Assembly (NCBI GenBank): GCA_016871495.1
Contig: VHDF01000003.1
Span: forward strand, 44,184 to 108,183
DNA length: 64,000 nucleotides
Direction of reading: 5' to 3'
From: Verrucomicrobiota bacterium
GTDB taxonomy: Bacteria; Verrucomicrobiota; Verrucomicrobiia; Limisphaerales; VHDF01
Shown: positions 52,597 to 62,300 of the stretch, in pieces
Numbering within the stretch: position 1 is the stretch's first letter
Layout of the letters: each line of letters begins with the position of its first letter
Notes under the pieces: model-generated
The model's input: only the letters and a program-made list of their open reading frames with translations
Told to the model about the DNA's origin: nothing
Database searches by the model: none
Position numbers and translations under genes: made by a program

Positions 52597-55500
52597 ATGA
52601 TGCTTCCGGCGATGCGCCGCATTCTGGCGGTGTTCCTGTTCCTCACCGGACTTCCCGGGGGGATGGGGCTGCTCTGGCCGCACGCGTCGGACTTCTCGAC
52701 CGGGTGGAGAATCTATCGACTCGCGGACCGCATGGCGGACACGTTTTCGTCCTCGATTACCGTGAGTTCCAAGACCAACGTCTGGATTCGGCACGGTTCG
52801 GATTTTGACCGCATTACCCGGATGGATGGATACGGGGTTCGCACCTATGCGGCGCCGGGAGAAGGCACTTTCCCCGTGCATGAGAGCCGCAGTGGCCAGT
52901 TATGGTCGATCTATAGCGAAGGAGTGATGCTTTACTTAGGCGACCGTTGGGAGGCTCATCCCATTCCGGAGATCCGCCAGTTGATCGCGTCCGAACCCCT
53001 CCGGATGATCAAGCCCATTCCGATTGTGCCCGCGGAAGTTGACCATGTTTTCATTTTACTTCCCGACCGGTTGATGAGTTATGAGGCTGACACGAGACAG
53101 GCAACGGCCGTTCTTTTGGCCGCGGACTCTGGGTTGGAACGTTTCAACGAAATGACGGAATCCATGGCTGGAGGGTTGTGGATCACGGGCCAGAGGGGCA
53201 TTGGGCGTCTTGAGGGGCCATTGCGGCAGGTGCGAACGGGTCTTCGATGGCAGCCATGGCCGGGACCGGCGGGCTATCAGGCTTTTCAACGGCCGGTGGA
53301 GTCCTTCACGGGAGGGGTGGTTACGGTCGCCGAGCGAACCGGTGGGGAACGGGTGGTGACTTCCTTTCGCGCTGAGCGTTGGGAAGTGATCGAAGCGCCC
53401 TCGACGCGCGTTCGATTCGCCTGGCAGATTGAGCCCGGCCATTTTTGGGCGTGCAGCCGGGACGGGCTGTGGGAGTGGAACGGACAGGTCTGGAGGATGG
53501 TCCAGCAGAGCGACCTGGATGTGTCAGGATTCAACGACGTTGCCCTTGAGCCGTCCGGTGTGTTTTGGCTTGCCACCACCGATGGCGTGGTGCGGCGAGG
53601 TCCCAAATTCTGGACTCGATCCCGCGGCACGCAGCATCCCGAATCCACGGTCCACGTCTTTCTGGCGGATCCGGCAGGAGCGGCCTGGTTTGTCGGACCG
53701 GATGAAATTTTGCGCCACGAGGGTGGGCGCTGGGACCGGTATAAATCTCCGGCGGCCAGCGAATCCGCGTTGGAGAATGTCCGACTGGCGGCTTTCCATG
53801 CGGGGGATGCCATTTGGATTGGGCGTTCTGAGCAGATATGGCGTTTTGACCTGGCGTCGTCGCGTTTTGAGCGGCGGCCCCGCGAGTTGGGGGGGCGCAA
53901 GCTCCTGGGGCAGTTGCGGGACGGGCGCGTGGTCTTGGAGGGAAAACAGGGGAAATCCTTGGCGATGTGGATCGAAGGCAAGGAGGGAGCGGAGATGTGG
54001 TTTCAAATCGATTCGGAGGTGGGGCTCGGGGAGGAGGTCTCCGCATTCCTGCAATCAGAAACCTCGGATGTCTGGATCGCGGGCAATGGCTTGGTCTTGC
54101 GCTGGCGGCAGGGCGAAATTCAATCGTTCGGAAGGTCGCACGGATTGATTCCAGTGCGGGCGCAGTGCCTGATCGAATATTCTCCAGGCCACATTTGGTG
54201 CGGGGGCGGGGATTTGGTGCAAGAGTTTGACGGCAAGGGATGGCGGGTGATTCGCTCCGGCTTTGAGCGTGTTCATCAGATGCGGCGGATGCGGGATGGC
54301 GGGGTTTTGGTGGCCTCCACGTCCGGGTTGCACCGTTATTTCGATGGATCTTGGTCTTCCGACGGTTTGGACGAGGGGTTGCCGAGTTTGGCGGTGTATG
54401 ACGCGGGGGAAGATTCCCGCGGGCGCCGGTGGGCCGCCACCGTGCGGGGTCCGGTGTTGGCCGATGAGTCGGCGGACGTGGATCCGCCCCGATCCACGGT
54501 GGTGCCGGCGCGGGAGAATCGGGGGCTGGCAGGGGCGGAATCGCACCGGTTTTTGATTCGTGGTTTCGATCGTTGGAAGGAGACGCCGAGCGAACGGTTG
54601 CTCTTTTCGAGGAGTTTGGATGGGGGCGCCTGGACGCCGTTTCAGTACGAATCTTCGGTCACGCTGGCCGGTTTGGCGGCGGGGACCCACCGCCTCGAAG
54701 TGCGTGCCATGGATCGGGCTTGGAACCGTGAGCGCACGCCGACCGTGATGGAGTTCACGGTGGTGTTGCCGTGGCATCGAGATCCGCGCTTGGTCGGGCT
54801 TTCCATCGCGGGTTGTTTGGTCGTGATGTTTTTCGCCGGATTGGCGGTCAACCGGCATCGCCGGCTCGTGAGGAGTTATGCCGAGGTGGAGCAGATTGTT
54901 GCGCAGCGAACCCAGGAGCTGGAGCGGGCCAACGAGGAACTGTTGCATAGCCAGAAAATGCGCGCGTTGGGAACGCTGGCCGCCGGGGTTGCCCATGACT
55001 TCAACAACATTCTTTCCGTCATCAAAGGATCGACCCAGGTGATCGAACAAAACCTGGAGGACCGGGACAAGGTGCTCGCCCGGGCGGAGCGTATTCGCAC
55101 CGTCGTGGATCAAGGATCGACTTTGGTCAAGGCCATGCTGGGCATGGGCCGCGGTGCGTCCGAGGCTCCCGTTGAATGTGACGTTCGTGAGTTAGTGGAA
55201 GGTGCCGCCAAGTCCCTGGGGGAAGCGGTTGCCAGCGCCGCCACCCTGGACGTTCAAATCGATTCCGGCACGCCTCGTGTGGTGACCGTGCGAAACCTGG
55301 TCCAACAAGTCCTCCACAACCTTTTCGCCAACGGTGTGGATGCGATGGGCGGCGGGGGGGTGCTCCGCATTCGTGCGCGTGCCCTCACGCAGTTCGACAG
55401 TCACATCCTGCTCCCGCCCGACGGTCCGGGGCCGTGGGTGGAACTCTCTGTGACCGATTCGGGGACCGGCATGGATCCGGACGTGCTGCCTCGAATTTTC

Positions 55501-55734
55501 GAGCCTTTCTTTACGACCAAGGCGTTTTCCAAGCGCCGGGGCACCGGGCTTGGCCTGAGCATGGTTTATGAGATGGCGAAAGGATTGGGCATAGGCCTGC
55601 ACGTGCGAACCTCCAAAGGGCAGGGCTCGACGTTCAGCTTGGTGATCCCGTTGCAACGAGGAGGGGGAATTCGCGGAGCCCCAGCCGCACTTGCTCCGGG
55701 TGGCCGCATGGAACCGCCCTTTCTCTCTCGATGA
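52597..55734 (+). CDS. large propeller-type sensor histidine kinase
   Basis: 1,045 residues from ATG 52597 (GTG 52546, ATG 52600 and ATG 52615 are alternatives). The signal/anchor helix is followed by a long periplasmic beta-propeller region (about 30-640) of two-component-regulator type, a Y_Y_Y-like domain (about 650-725, ending 'HRLEVRAMDRAWNRERTP'), a membrane helix (about 735-757), and a coiled coil. The kinase core has H-box His800 (AAGVAHDFNNILSVI), N-box 'VLHNLFANGVDAMGG' and G boxes 'VTDSGTGMDPD' and 'RGTGLGLSMVYEMAKG'. It should sense a periplasmic, often carbohydrate, cue. Unlike hybrid SusR-type sensors it has no receiver or DNA-binding domain, and no response regulator gene is adjacent. 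Confidence 0.88.
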   Translation: MMLPAMRRILAVFLFLTGLPGGMGLLWPHASDFSTGWRIYRLADRMADTFSSSITVSSKTNVWIRHGSDFDRITRMDGYGVRTYAAPGEGTFPVHESRSGQLWSIYSEGVMLYLGDRWEAHPIPEIRQLIASEPLRMIKPIPIVPAEVDHVFILLPDRLMSYEADTRQATAVLLAADSGLERFNEMTESMAGGLWITGQRGIGRLEGPLRQVRTGLRWQPWPGPAGYQAFQRPVESFTGGVVTVAERTGGERVVTSFRAERWEVIEAPSTRVRFAWQIEPGHFWACSRDGLWEWNGQVWRMVQQSDLDVSGFNDVALEPSGVFWLATTDGVVRRGPKFWTRSRGTQHPESTVHVFLADPAGAAWFVGPDEILRHEGGRWDRYKSPAASESALENVRLAAFHAGDAIWIGRSEQIWRFDLASSRFERRPRELGGRKLLGQLRDGRVVLEGKQGKSLAMWIEGKEGAEMWFQIDSEVGLGEEVSAFLQSETSDVWIAGNGLVLRWRQGEIQSFGRSHGLIPVRAQCLIEYSPGHIWCGGGDLVQEFDGKGWRVIRSGFERVHQMRRMRDGGVLVASTSGLHRYFDGSWSSDGLDEGLPSLAVYDAGEDSRGRRWAATVRGPVLADESADVDPPRSTVVPARENRGLAGAESHRFLIRGFDRWKETPSERLLFSRSLDGGAWTPFQYESSVTLAGLAAGTHRLEVRAMDRAWNRERTPTVMEFTVVLPWHRDPRLVGLSIAGCLVVMFFAGLAVNRHRRLVRSYAEVEQIVAQRTQELERANEELLHSQKMRALGTLAAGVAHDFNNILSVIKGSTQVIEQNLEDRDKVLARAERIRTVVDQGSTLVKAMLGMGRGASEAPVECDVRELVEGAAKSLGEAVASAATLDVQIDSGTPRVVTVRNLVQQVLHNLFANGVDAMGGGGVLRIRARALTQFDSHILLPPDGPGPWVELSVTDSGTGMDPDVLPRIFEPFFTTKAFSKRRGTGLGLSMVYEMAKGLGIGLHVRTSKGQGSTFSLVIPLQRGGGIRGAPAALAPGGRMEPPFLSR

Positions 55735-55762
55735 GCGCCGTGTGTTTCTGCTCGCGGGTGTC

Positions 55763-55903
55763 CGTTTGGAAATGAATTCAACCGCAACGCGGTTGCGGCT
55801 TTATCCCGCCAAACGGAAATAGGTTTTCGTCACAACCCCGTCGGGGTTGGATTCCATGGGCGAACCGTGACCCAAGGTAGCTCGTTCCTCGCAACCTTGG
55901 GCT
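55763..55903 (+). repeat. inverted repeat R3, copy a
   Basis: Contains the hairpin 'accgcaacgcggttgcgg' and the strings 'gccaaacggaaatagg', 'cacaacccc', 'cgaaccgtgacccaaggtag' and 'ctcgttcctc'. The complement of this stretch recurs at 63281-63408. It has no coding potential. The remainder of the 55735-56190 gap shows nothing I can assign. Confidence 0.8.
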
Positions 55904-56190
55904 TCTTGGCGGGACGATTTTGAGTTGCGTGACGTCGGTGGCGACGGGTTGAAGGACTGTTCCACCTTCGCCTTCACGTCGGCATCCCTCGTCGTCAGCA
56001 GCGGGTCAGGGGCGTTTGAGTGCTCGAAATGGTTGTTCCGGAGTTTTTGAGTGGGCCGCGATACGCCGTGGGTGGGTGAGTTGGTCTGGTTCTTGCTTTG
56101 ACTCGGAATATCGGATTTCAGCCTCAAAAGTGTCGAATACGGAACGTTTCTTTCAATCTCTGAGAACTTAACTCCCAACTTTGCCATTCT

Positions 56191-56565
56191 ATGTTCCCTC
56201 GAGCCCGCACTGCCTACTTCGAAACTGAGAGCACATCCCAAGGCCTGTTGGTGGTGGATTTGCGCCGTCAATTGACCCACGAATTGGACCCGCTGCTGGC
56301 GTTGATTTGGGAGATGTCCGACGGGGTGAATTCCGTTCCAACTTTGCTCGAAAGGGTGAAGCGACAGCTGGATCCCGCTGCCACGGAAGCATCCGTGTGG
56401 AGCGCCCTCGATTCGTTGACTGAGATGGGCTTGATGGAGCGGCGCGTGGCTTCCCCGGTAGGGCATTCCCGCCTTGCCCGCCTTCGCCAGGAAATCGACA
56501 GTGGTTTGCAGCGCCCCGTCATGGATGCAACAAAAGCGGTGTTCCATGCTCACGCGCCTGATTGA
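56191..56565 (+). CDS. PqqD-like peptide-chaperone protein
   Basis: 124 residues. The core matches the PqqD fold: 'LVVDLRRQLTHELDPLLALI', 'WEMSDGVNSVPTLLERVKRQ', then 'ASVWSALDSLTEMGLMERRV'. PqqD-type domains bind a precursor peptide and present it to a radical SAM enzyme in ribosomal peptide modification. Here it stands alone: I see no radical SAM gene, kinase or obvious precursor in the neighbourhood. The last about 25 residues (DATKAVFHAHAPD end) extend beyond the usual domain. It may serve a remote partner or have a different role. Confidence 0.8.
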   Translation: MFPRARTAYFETESTSQGLLVVDLRRQLTHELDPLLALIWEMSDGVNSVPTLLERVKRQLDPAATEASVWSALDSLTEMGLMERRVASPVGHSRLARLRQEIDSGLQRPVMDATKAVFHAHAPD

Positions 56566-56866
56566 ACGGCCCCCGAGATCCACGCCTAACCGATTTCACA
56601 GGTGACCTCAGGACTCTTCCCATAGGTGTGGTTTCAGACGGACGGTCTATCACGAGCGGACCTTCCCGGCGCGTCTGGAGCCCTGCTGAATCATGCTTCG
56701 GAAACGAAGCGAATCGTTCAGCAAGTTGGACAGGATTTTTAGGATAGGCAGGACTTTGACCCATGGGGTGGCTGTCCCGCGATGTGAGCATTCGGTCATC
56801 TTTTCCTTCTCTGTGGGTCCAGGGGCCTGCTTGATCGCTTGCGGGGCGATTCTGTTTTCGAGTTGA
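56566..56866. other. intergenic DNA without a supported feature
   Basis: 301 bp between the PqqD-like and SGNH-TPR genes. Short ORFs on both strands lack start signals and family features. No precursor-peptide-like ORF was found here, although the PqqD neighbour made me look for one. Confidence 0.5.
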
Positions 56867-59344
56867 ATGGCTTGGTTGAATTCGAGCCGAAAAACGACTG
56901 AAGCTTCCAATCCTCCTGTGGATGCGCAGCGTCTCTCGGTGGGGCGAAAATGGCTGTTCCGTGGTGTAGCGGCCTTGGGATTGCCGTTGGCCTTGTTTTT
57001 CTTGCTCGAGGCGGGCCTGCGGCTATTGGGATACGGCGATCCCACCTCATTTTTCCTTCTGAAGGAGGACCGGGGGGCCAGGTACTTGACACCGAACGAG
57101 AAGTTTGCCGTGCCCTTTTTTCCACCGGGACTCTTGCGCCGTCCCGTGCCGATGAGGGTGGCGGTGCCCAAGCCGGAGGGGACGTATCGCATTTTCGTGT
57201 TTGGAGAATCGGCGGCCATGGGAGATCCGGACCCGGCGTTCAGTTTCGGGCGTCAGTTGGAGGCGTTGTTGCGCGACCGATTTCCTGGAAGCTCGTTTGA
57301 GGTTGTGAACACGGCTTTCACGGCCATCAATTCACACGCGATCCTGCCGATGGCTCGGGAGTGCGCAGCCCACGGGGGGGATCTTTGGATCGTTTACATG
57401 GGCAACAACGAATTGGAGGGACCGTTTGGGGCGGGGGCGCTGTTGGGACCCCGGGCGCCTCCCATTCCGGTGGTTCGCGCCGCGCTCGCGGCCTCCTCCT
57501 GGCGCGCCGGGCAAGCATGGCGATCCATGGCAGCCCGAATGAAGGAAGGAGCGGCGGGGTCGGCGGGATGGCAGGGAATGAAGAGGTTGGTGGAACATCC
57601 GGTGCCACCGGATGATCCAGCTCGGGAGAGAGTTTATCGGAATTTCGAGGCGAATGTGGTGGATCTGTTGAAGATTGCCCGCGCCGCGCAGGTTCCCGTG
57701 GTGCTGTCCACGGTGGCTTCGAATTTGCGGGATCACTCGCCTTTCCTTTCCAGTCTGGGAATGGGAAAAAGTCGTGAGGAGGAGTCGTCCATTCGGAGCT
57801 TGGTGGAAGAAGCAGCTCGATGGGTGGATCAAGGTCGGGCTGGGGAGGCTTTGTCGCTTCTGGAAAAGCGTGGGAACGACCGAACGCTTTATGCCGAATG
57901 GCATTTTCAGAAGGGGAGGGCGTTGCTCGCCGCCGGTCAGACGAACCTGGCCTTTTCTTCATTGCAAAAGGCTCGCGATCTCGATGCTCTTCCGCTCCGC
58001 GCCGATTCGAGAATCAACGGATTGATTCGAACCTTGGGCAGGACTGGCGATGGCGTTTCCTTGGTGGATGTGGAAGGGGAGTGGATGGCGGCGGGCGATG
58101 GTGGGGCGTTGGGCGGGGAATACTTTTTCGAGCACGTCCACTTCACGTTTGAAGGAAACTATGGTCTTGCTCGCGCAGTGGCGGAGGCGGTTCTTCCCCG
58201 TTTGCCGGCATCCCTTCGCGCCCGGGATCGTGGAGGTTGGGCCGAGGTGGAGTGGACGCGCCGGGTTTTGGTTTATTCGCGCTGGAGCGAGTTGAGTTCA
58301 TGGGAACAGATGGCGAGGCGAATCTCGGGACCTCCATTTACGAATCAATCGACCTTTCGAGCCACCGCCGACGCTTACCGAAGCAAATTGGAGGATTTGC
58401 GCGCAGGCATGAACGCTGCCGAATTGGGTCATGCTCTGAATGCAGCGCGTGAGGCCGTCGAGAAGACTCCCTCCGATCCGCATTTGGCCACGCAGTTGGC
58501 CCGGTTGTTGGAAGCGGAGGGAAACATTGAAGAGGCGGTTTCCACCTGGCGGAGGGCGAGGTCGTTATTACCCGAGGCCCTGACGAGTCTGTATGAACTT
58601 GGACGGCTGGCGCTGAAGCAAGGAAAGCCCGACGAATCCGTGGATGCGTTGAGAGAGGTCATGCGGCGGCGTCCGGAAGCGATGGAGGCGGGGTTGGAGT
58701 TGGTCCGGGCATTGGCGGGTGGCGGTCAACTGCCGGAGGCTTTGAGCCTGGCGGAGCAGTGGGTCGGGAAGGCTTCGGAGTCTCCCGAGGCGTGGCTGGT
58801 GTTGGGAGCGGTTCGCGAGCGATCGCAACGGACGAACGAGGCCATGCTGGCTTATCGGGAAGCGGCCTCGCGGGGAAGCGAATCGGCTCGAGTGTCAGCG
58901 AGTTTGGAAGCCGCCCGAGTCCTCAGCCTTTCGGGACGTTTCGGGGAGGCGGCGGAATGGTATCGACGTGTGTCTCTCGCCCAGCCCGGCAACGCCGCTG
59001 CGCGGCTCAACCTGGCGGATGCGCTCGCCAAGGGAGGACAACGTGAGGAAGCCACCACGGTCCTGAGGGAACTGATTGCAATTTACCCGCAGCATTGGGA
59101 GGCGAGATATTTGTTGGGGATCGAACTGGCGATGCAGCAGAAAGTGAAGGAGGCGGAAGCGGAGTTCACCGAGGTCATTTTGCTCAAGCCGGACTTTGCC
59201 CGGGCGCATTTGAATTTGGGTGTCGCTCTGGCGCAGCAGCAGAGAATGGGGGAGGCACTCGCGCGATTTCAGGAAGTGCTGAGGCTTGACCCGAAGAATG
59301 ATCAAGCCCGGCAATATGTGAAACTTATTGGGGAGTTGAAGTAG
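56867..59344 (+). CDS. membrane-anchored SGNH-like hydrolase with TPR tail
   Basis: 825 residues. A membrane helix at about 30-49 precedes an SGNH/GDSL-type domain (about 100-430). Block I is 'FGESAAMGD' with candidate nucleophile Ser115, block III is 'YMGNNELEG' (Asn180/181), and the C-terminal His is in 'EHVHFTFEGN' (His423/425; Glu replaces the usual Asp). TPR-like helices interrupt it at about 300-385. A long TPR array follows (about 515-820: 'PEALTSLYELGRLALKQGKP', 'AHLNLGVALAQQQRMGEALA'). It may cleave or modify acyl groups on a polysaccharide or scaffold a complex outside the cytoplasm. It converges with the ASPIC gene, overlapping 20 bp. Confidence 0.8.
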   Translation: MAWLNSSRKTTEASNPPVDAQRLSVGRKWLFRGVAALGLPLALFFLLEAGLRLLGYGDPTSFFLLKEDRGARYLTPNEKFAVPFFPPGLLRRPVPMRVAVPKPEGTYRIFVFGESAAMGDPDPAFSFGRQLEALLRDRFPGSSFEVVNTAFTAINSHAILPMARECAAHGGDLWIVYMGNNELEGPFGAGALLGPRAPPIPVVRAALAASSWRAGQAWRSMAARMKEGAAGSAGWQGMKRLVEHPVPPDDPARERVYRNFEANVVDLLKIARAAQVPVVLSTVASNLRDHSPFLSSLGMGKSREEESSIRSLVEEAARWVDQGRAGEALSLLEKRGNDRTLYAEWHFQKGRALLAAGQTNLAFSSLQKARDLDALPLRADSRINGLIRTLGRTGDGVSLVDVEGEWMAAGDGGALGGEYFFEHVHFTFEGNYGLARAVAEAVLPRLPASLRARDRGGWAEVEWTRRVLVYSRWSELSSWEQMARRISGPPFTNQSTFRATADAYRSKLEDLRAGMNAAELGHALNAAREAVEKTPSDPHLATQLARLLEAEGNIEEAVSTWRRARSLLPEALTSLYELGRLALKQGKPDESVDALREVMRRRPEAMEAGLELVRALAGGGQLPEALSLAEQWVGKASESPEAWLVLGAVRERSQRTNEAMLAYREAASRGSESARVSASLEAARVLSLSGRFGEAAEWYRRVSLAQPGNAAARLNLADALAKGGQREEATTVLRELIAIYPQHWEARYLLGIELAMQQKVKEAEAEFTEVILLKPDFARAHLNLGVALAQQQRMGEALARFQEVLRLDPKNDQARQYVKLIGELK

Positions 59345-62300
59345 CCCGGCGCTGCGGGTGGGTGATTTCGATGGATGAGGTTGACGAAGCAAGGGCGTTG
59401 GTGGTGAGTAATCCTCCCGGCCAGCGCACGACCACAGCCGAGTTTTCGGACGGCGGCGCGAAGACCTGGACGGCACCGTGCTGAGACCAATAGCCCGAGC
59501 CGGCTTGAATCTCCCGAGATTGAGTGCGCCCGTTGGATGAACGAACTTGCACCAGGGCGCCGAGGGCGGAGGGATTGGTCTGATCTCCGCGCAAGGTGAC
59601 TCGAAGTCCCGGTGGCGCTCCACGATTGCGGTAGAGTTTGGTGGCAGCACCGTTCTGGGTAATGACCAGGTCCGTGCGCCCGTCCCGGTCAAAATCGGCG
59701 GCCGCCGCCGCACGTTGCTCTCCGTCAGCGGCCAGTCCGCTTTGCCGCGAATTCAGGGTTGCGAATCCTCCCGTCCCATCTCCCAGTGCGAGCAGTCCCC
59801 GTCCGCCGTCAAGACGGGGCCGGTCCGCGGGAAGGCCAAACAAGTTTTGAGCCAGGGCCAAATCCTCGAAGCCGTCATTGTTGAAGTCCATGACCGCGAT
59901 GCCGAAGATGGGAGCGAACTGAGCCGCGGACGGGAGAGGGGATGCCGCGAAGTAGTCTCCGCGATTCAGGAGGACGATCGATTCGAAAACGGTGGAGGAA
60001 CGCGTGGCGAAATGGGACGCGTGTTCGCCAAGTGCTTCTTCGGTCGAGGCTCGGGCGAAAGAGGCATGACTGGGGAATCGGCTTGGCAATGACGGCAGGA
60101 GCCGGGAGAGGCTCGTGAGACTCGCCCAAGGAGCAAAGCGATCCGCTTCGGGATTCCAATAGGACTCAAAGCATTCGACCGTGCCGTCGGAATCAACATC
60201 CGCAAAACGAATCTGGATGCCGTGTTTTTGCCTCGAGGCGTAGAGAGAATTGAGACCCCAATTGCCGGCGACAAGATCCAGCTTTCCATCCCCGTCGAAG
60301 TCGCCGCTGGCCACGCTGATCCAATGTCCGGCGAGATCGGACAAGGTCTTGAGCCCGGCACGGGACGCTTCGTGTTCCGAGGACTCGCGCCATTGCACTG
60401 GAGGATTCCAAGGTTGCAGGTGGCCCTGATGGCTTTGGAAAACTTGGATCGGGCCCCACTCTCCGGCCAGAACGAGCTCAGGCCATCCGTCCCCGCTGAG
60501 ATCGGTCCACAGGGCCGCGGAGACGAGTCCGGCTTGGGTGAACTGAGCTGTAAGGTTGGAGTCGATTTGCCACCGGCCTTCCTGGAATTTGAGCAGCAGC
60601 GAGGAGGCGGGAGCGGGGTACTGGCCCGGACGGGCGCGTCCTCCGACGAAAAGCACTGGGGGCGAATTGGAAAAAAGTGAGCCCATGGCCAATGGACCGA
60701 ACGCGCTGGTTTGGGCGGAGACCACGTCGAGGGGGGTGAAGCCAGGGGAGGAGATTTCGCGCAATCCAGGACCGAGAGCGGTGCCGTCTTCGAAGTTTGA
60801 CAACGCGCTGAGAATTGCCGCCGGCTTGTCTTCCCGCTGAGTCATGAGCAAGCCTGCGAGATCCCTGGACACGGGCGAGCGAGTCCAGGGCGTTTCCGAT
60901 CGTTGAAGTCTTCCTGCGGAATTGAGGAAGACGGCGGGGGTGCCACTTTTGCCTGAACCGAGAACGAGGTCATCCCAGCCATCCTGATTGATATCGCCCC
61001 AGGCCGCGGCGGGACCAAGTTGACTGAGCCGCTGGGGGAGGAGCGGTTGGCGCGACCAATCGTCGAAGGTGTTCTCGACGTGCACATGTTGGAGCATTTG
61101 GGATAAATCCTCGAACAGCGGCGGTGGGGAGGCGGTCTGGGGGCTCGCTTCCGCCTCGGCGCGGGTTTCCTCGATTTCGTAGAGGTGGTTGGGGGCGGCG
61201 TTCGTGATGAACGTTTCGCTTCCGCCGCGCCACGCGATTTTGATGGAAATGCCCTGCCGGGAATCACCGCACGCAAAAGTGCGCACGCTGTCGTCCCCGG
61301 AGAGATAGCGTCCGCCCGCGATCATTTCCTGGCTCTGTTCCGGGAGAGGGGGTGACCGGACGGTGATGCGGGCTCCGATGCCCTTGGTATTGGGGGCGCG
61401 GCCGCGAAGGCGGATCGCGATGCGTTCCCCTCCACCCTCATTTCGGTAAAGTGCGGCGGCCTCATTGAAGTTGTTGAAGACCACGTCCGCGTCGCCGTCA
61501 TTGTCGAGGTCCGCAAGGGCCATGCCCTGGGAGACAGCGGCCAGATTGAAATTCCATGCTTGGGAGCGATCCTGGAAGCGAAGTCCGTGCTGATTGCGGA
61601 AGGCGAGGTTTGGGGTGGCGAGGCGGGGGAAGGCTTTGCGGGCTTGGAAGATTTCGTGAGCGCTCAAGGTCCGTCCGGCGCGCAATCGCTTGATTTGTTC
61701 CGCCACGTCCGCGTCGCGGGCGGCGCGTTCCATGCCGTTGGAGACCAGCACGTCCTCCCAGCCGTCGAGATCGACATCGAGGAAGAGGCAGGTCCAGGAC
61801 CACTCGGTGGCATCGAGGCCGGCGAACGCCGCGATGTCGGTGTAGGTGCCGTCACCACGATTGAGGAAGAGCGTGTTGAAACCGTATTGTGGACGTGTTT
61901 CGAGATCCCCCACCGCCACCGGCATGAGGATCGCTTCCGGAATTTCACGAAGACGTTGCGCGTGGCTGCGGCTGGCCATGTCGAGGACGAGAAAATCGTC
62001 CAAGCCGTCGCGGTTGATATCCGCGAAATCGACGCCCATGGAAAAGCGGCTCGCATGCCGGAGGCTGTGGGCGGGAGCGAGTTGGAAGCGTCCGCCGCCA
62101 CGATTGATCCAAAACCGGTCCTCGGTTTGAAAATCGTTGCAGACATAGAGATCGGGAAGCCGGTCTCCATTGACATCTCGGATCATCACCGAGAGCCCCC
62201 AGTCGAGCGGCGGATGCGTGAGCGGCTTGCCTTGGGCATCAAGGAAGCGGCCGCGGGTGAAGGGGGCGAGGACGAAGTTTGTGCCGCGCTGGCTGAGATA

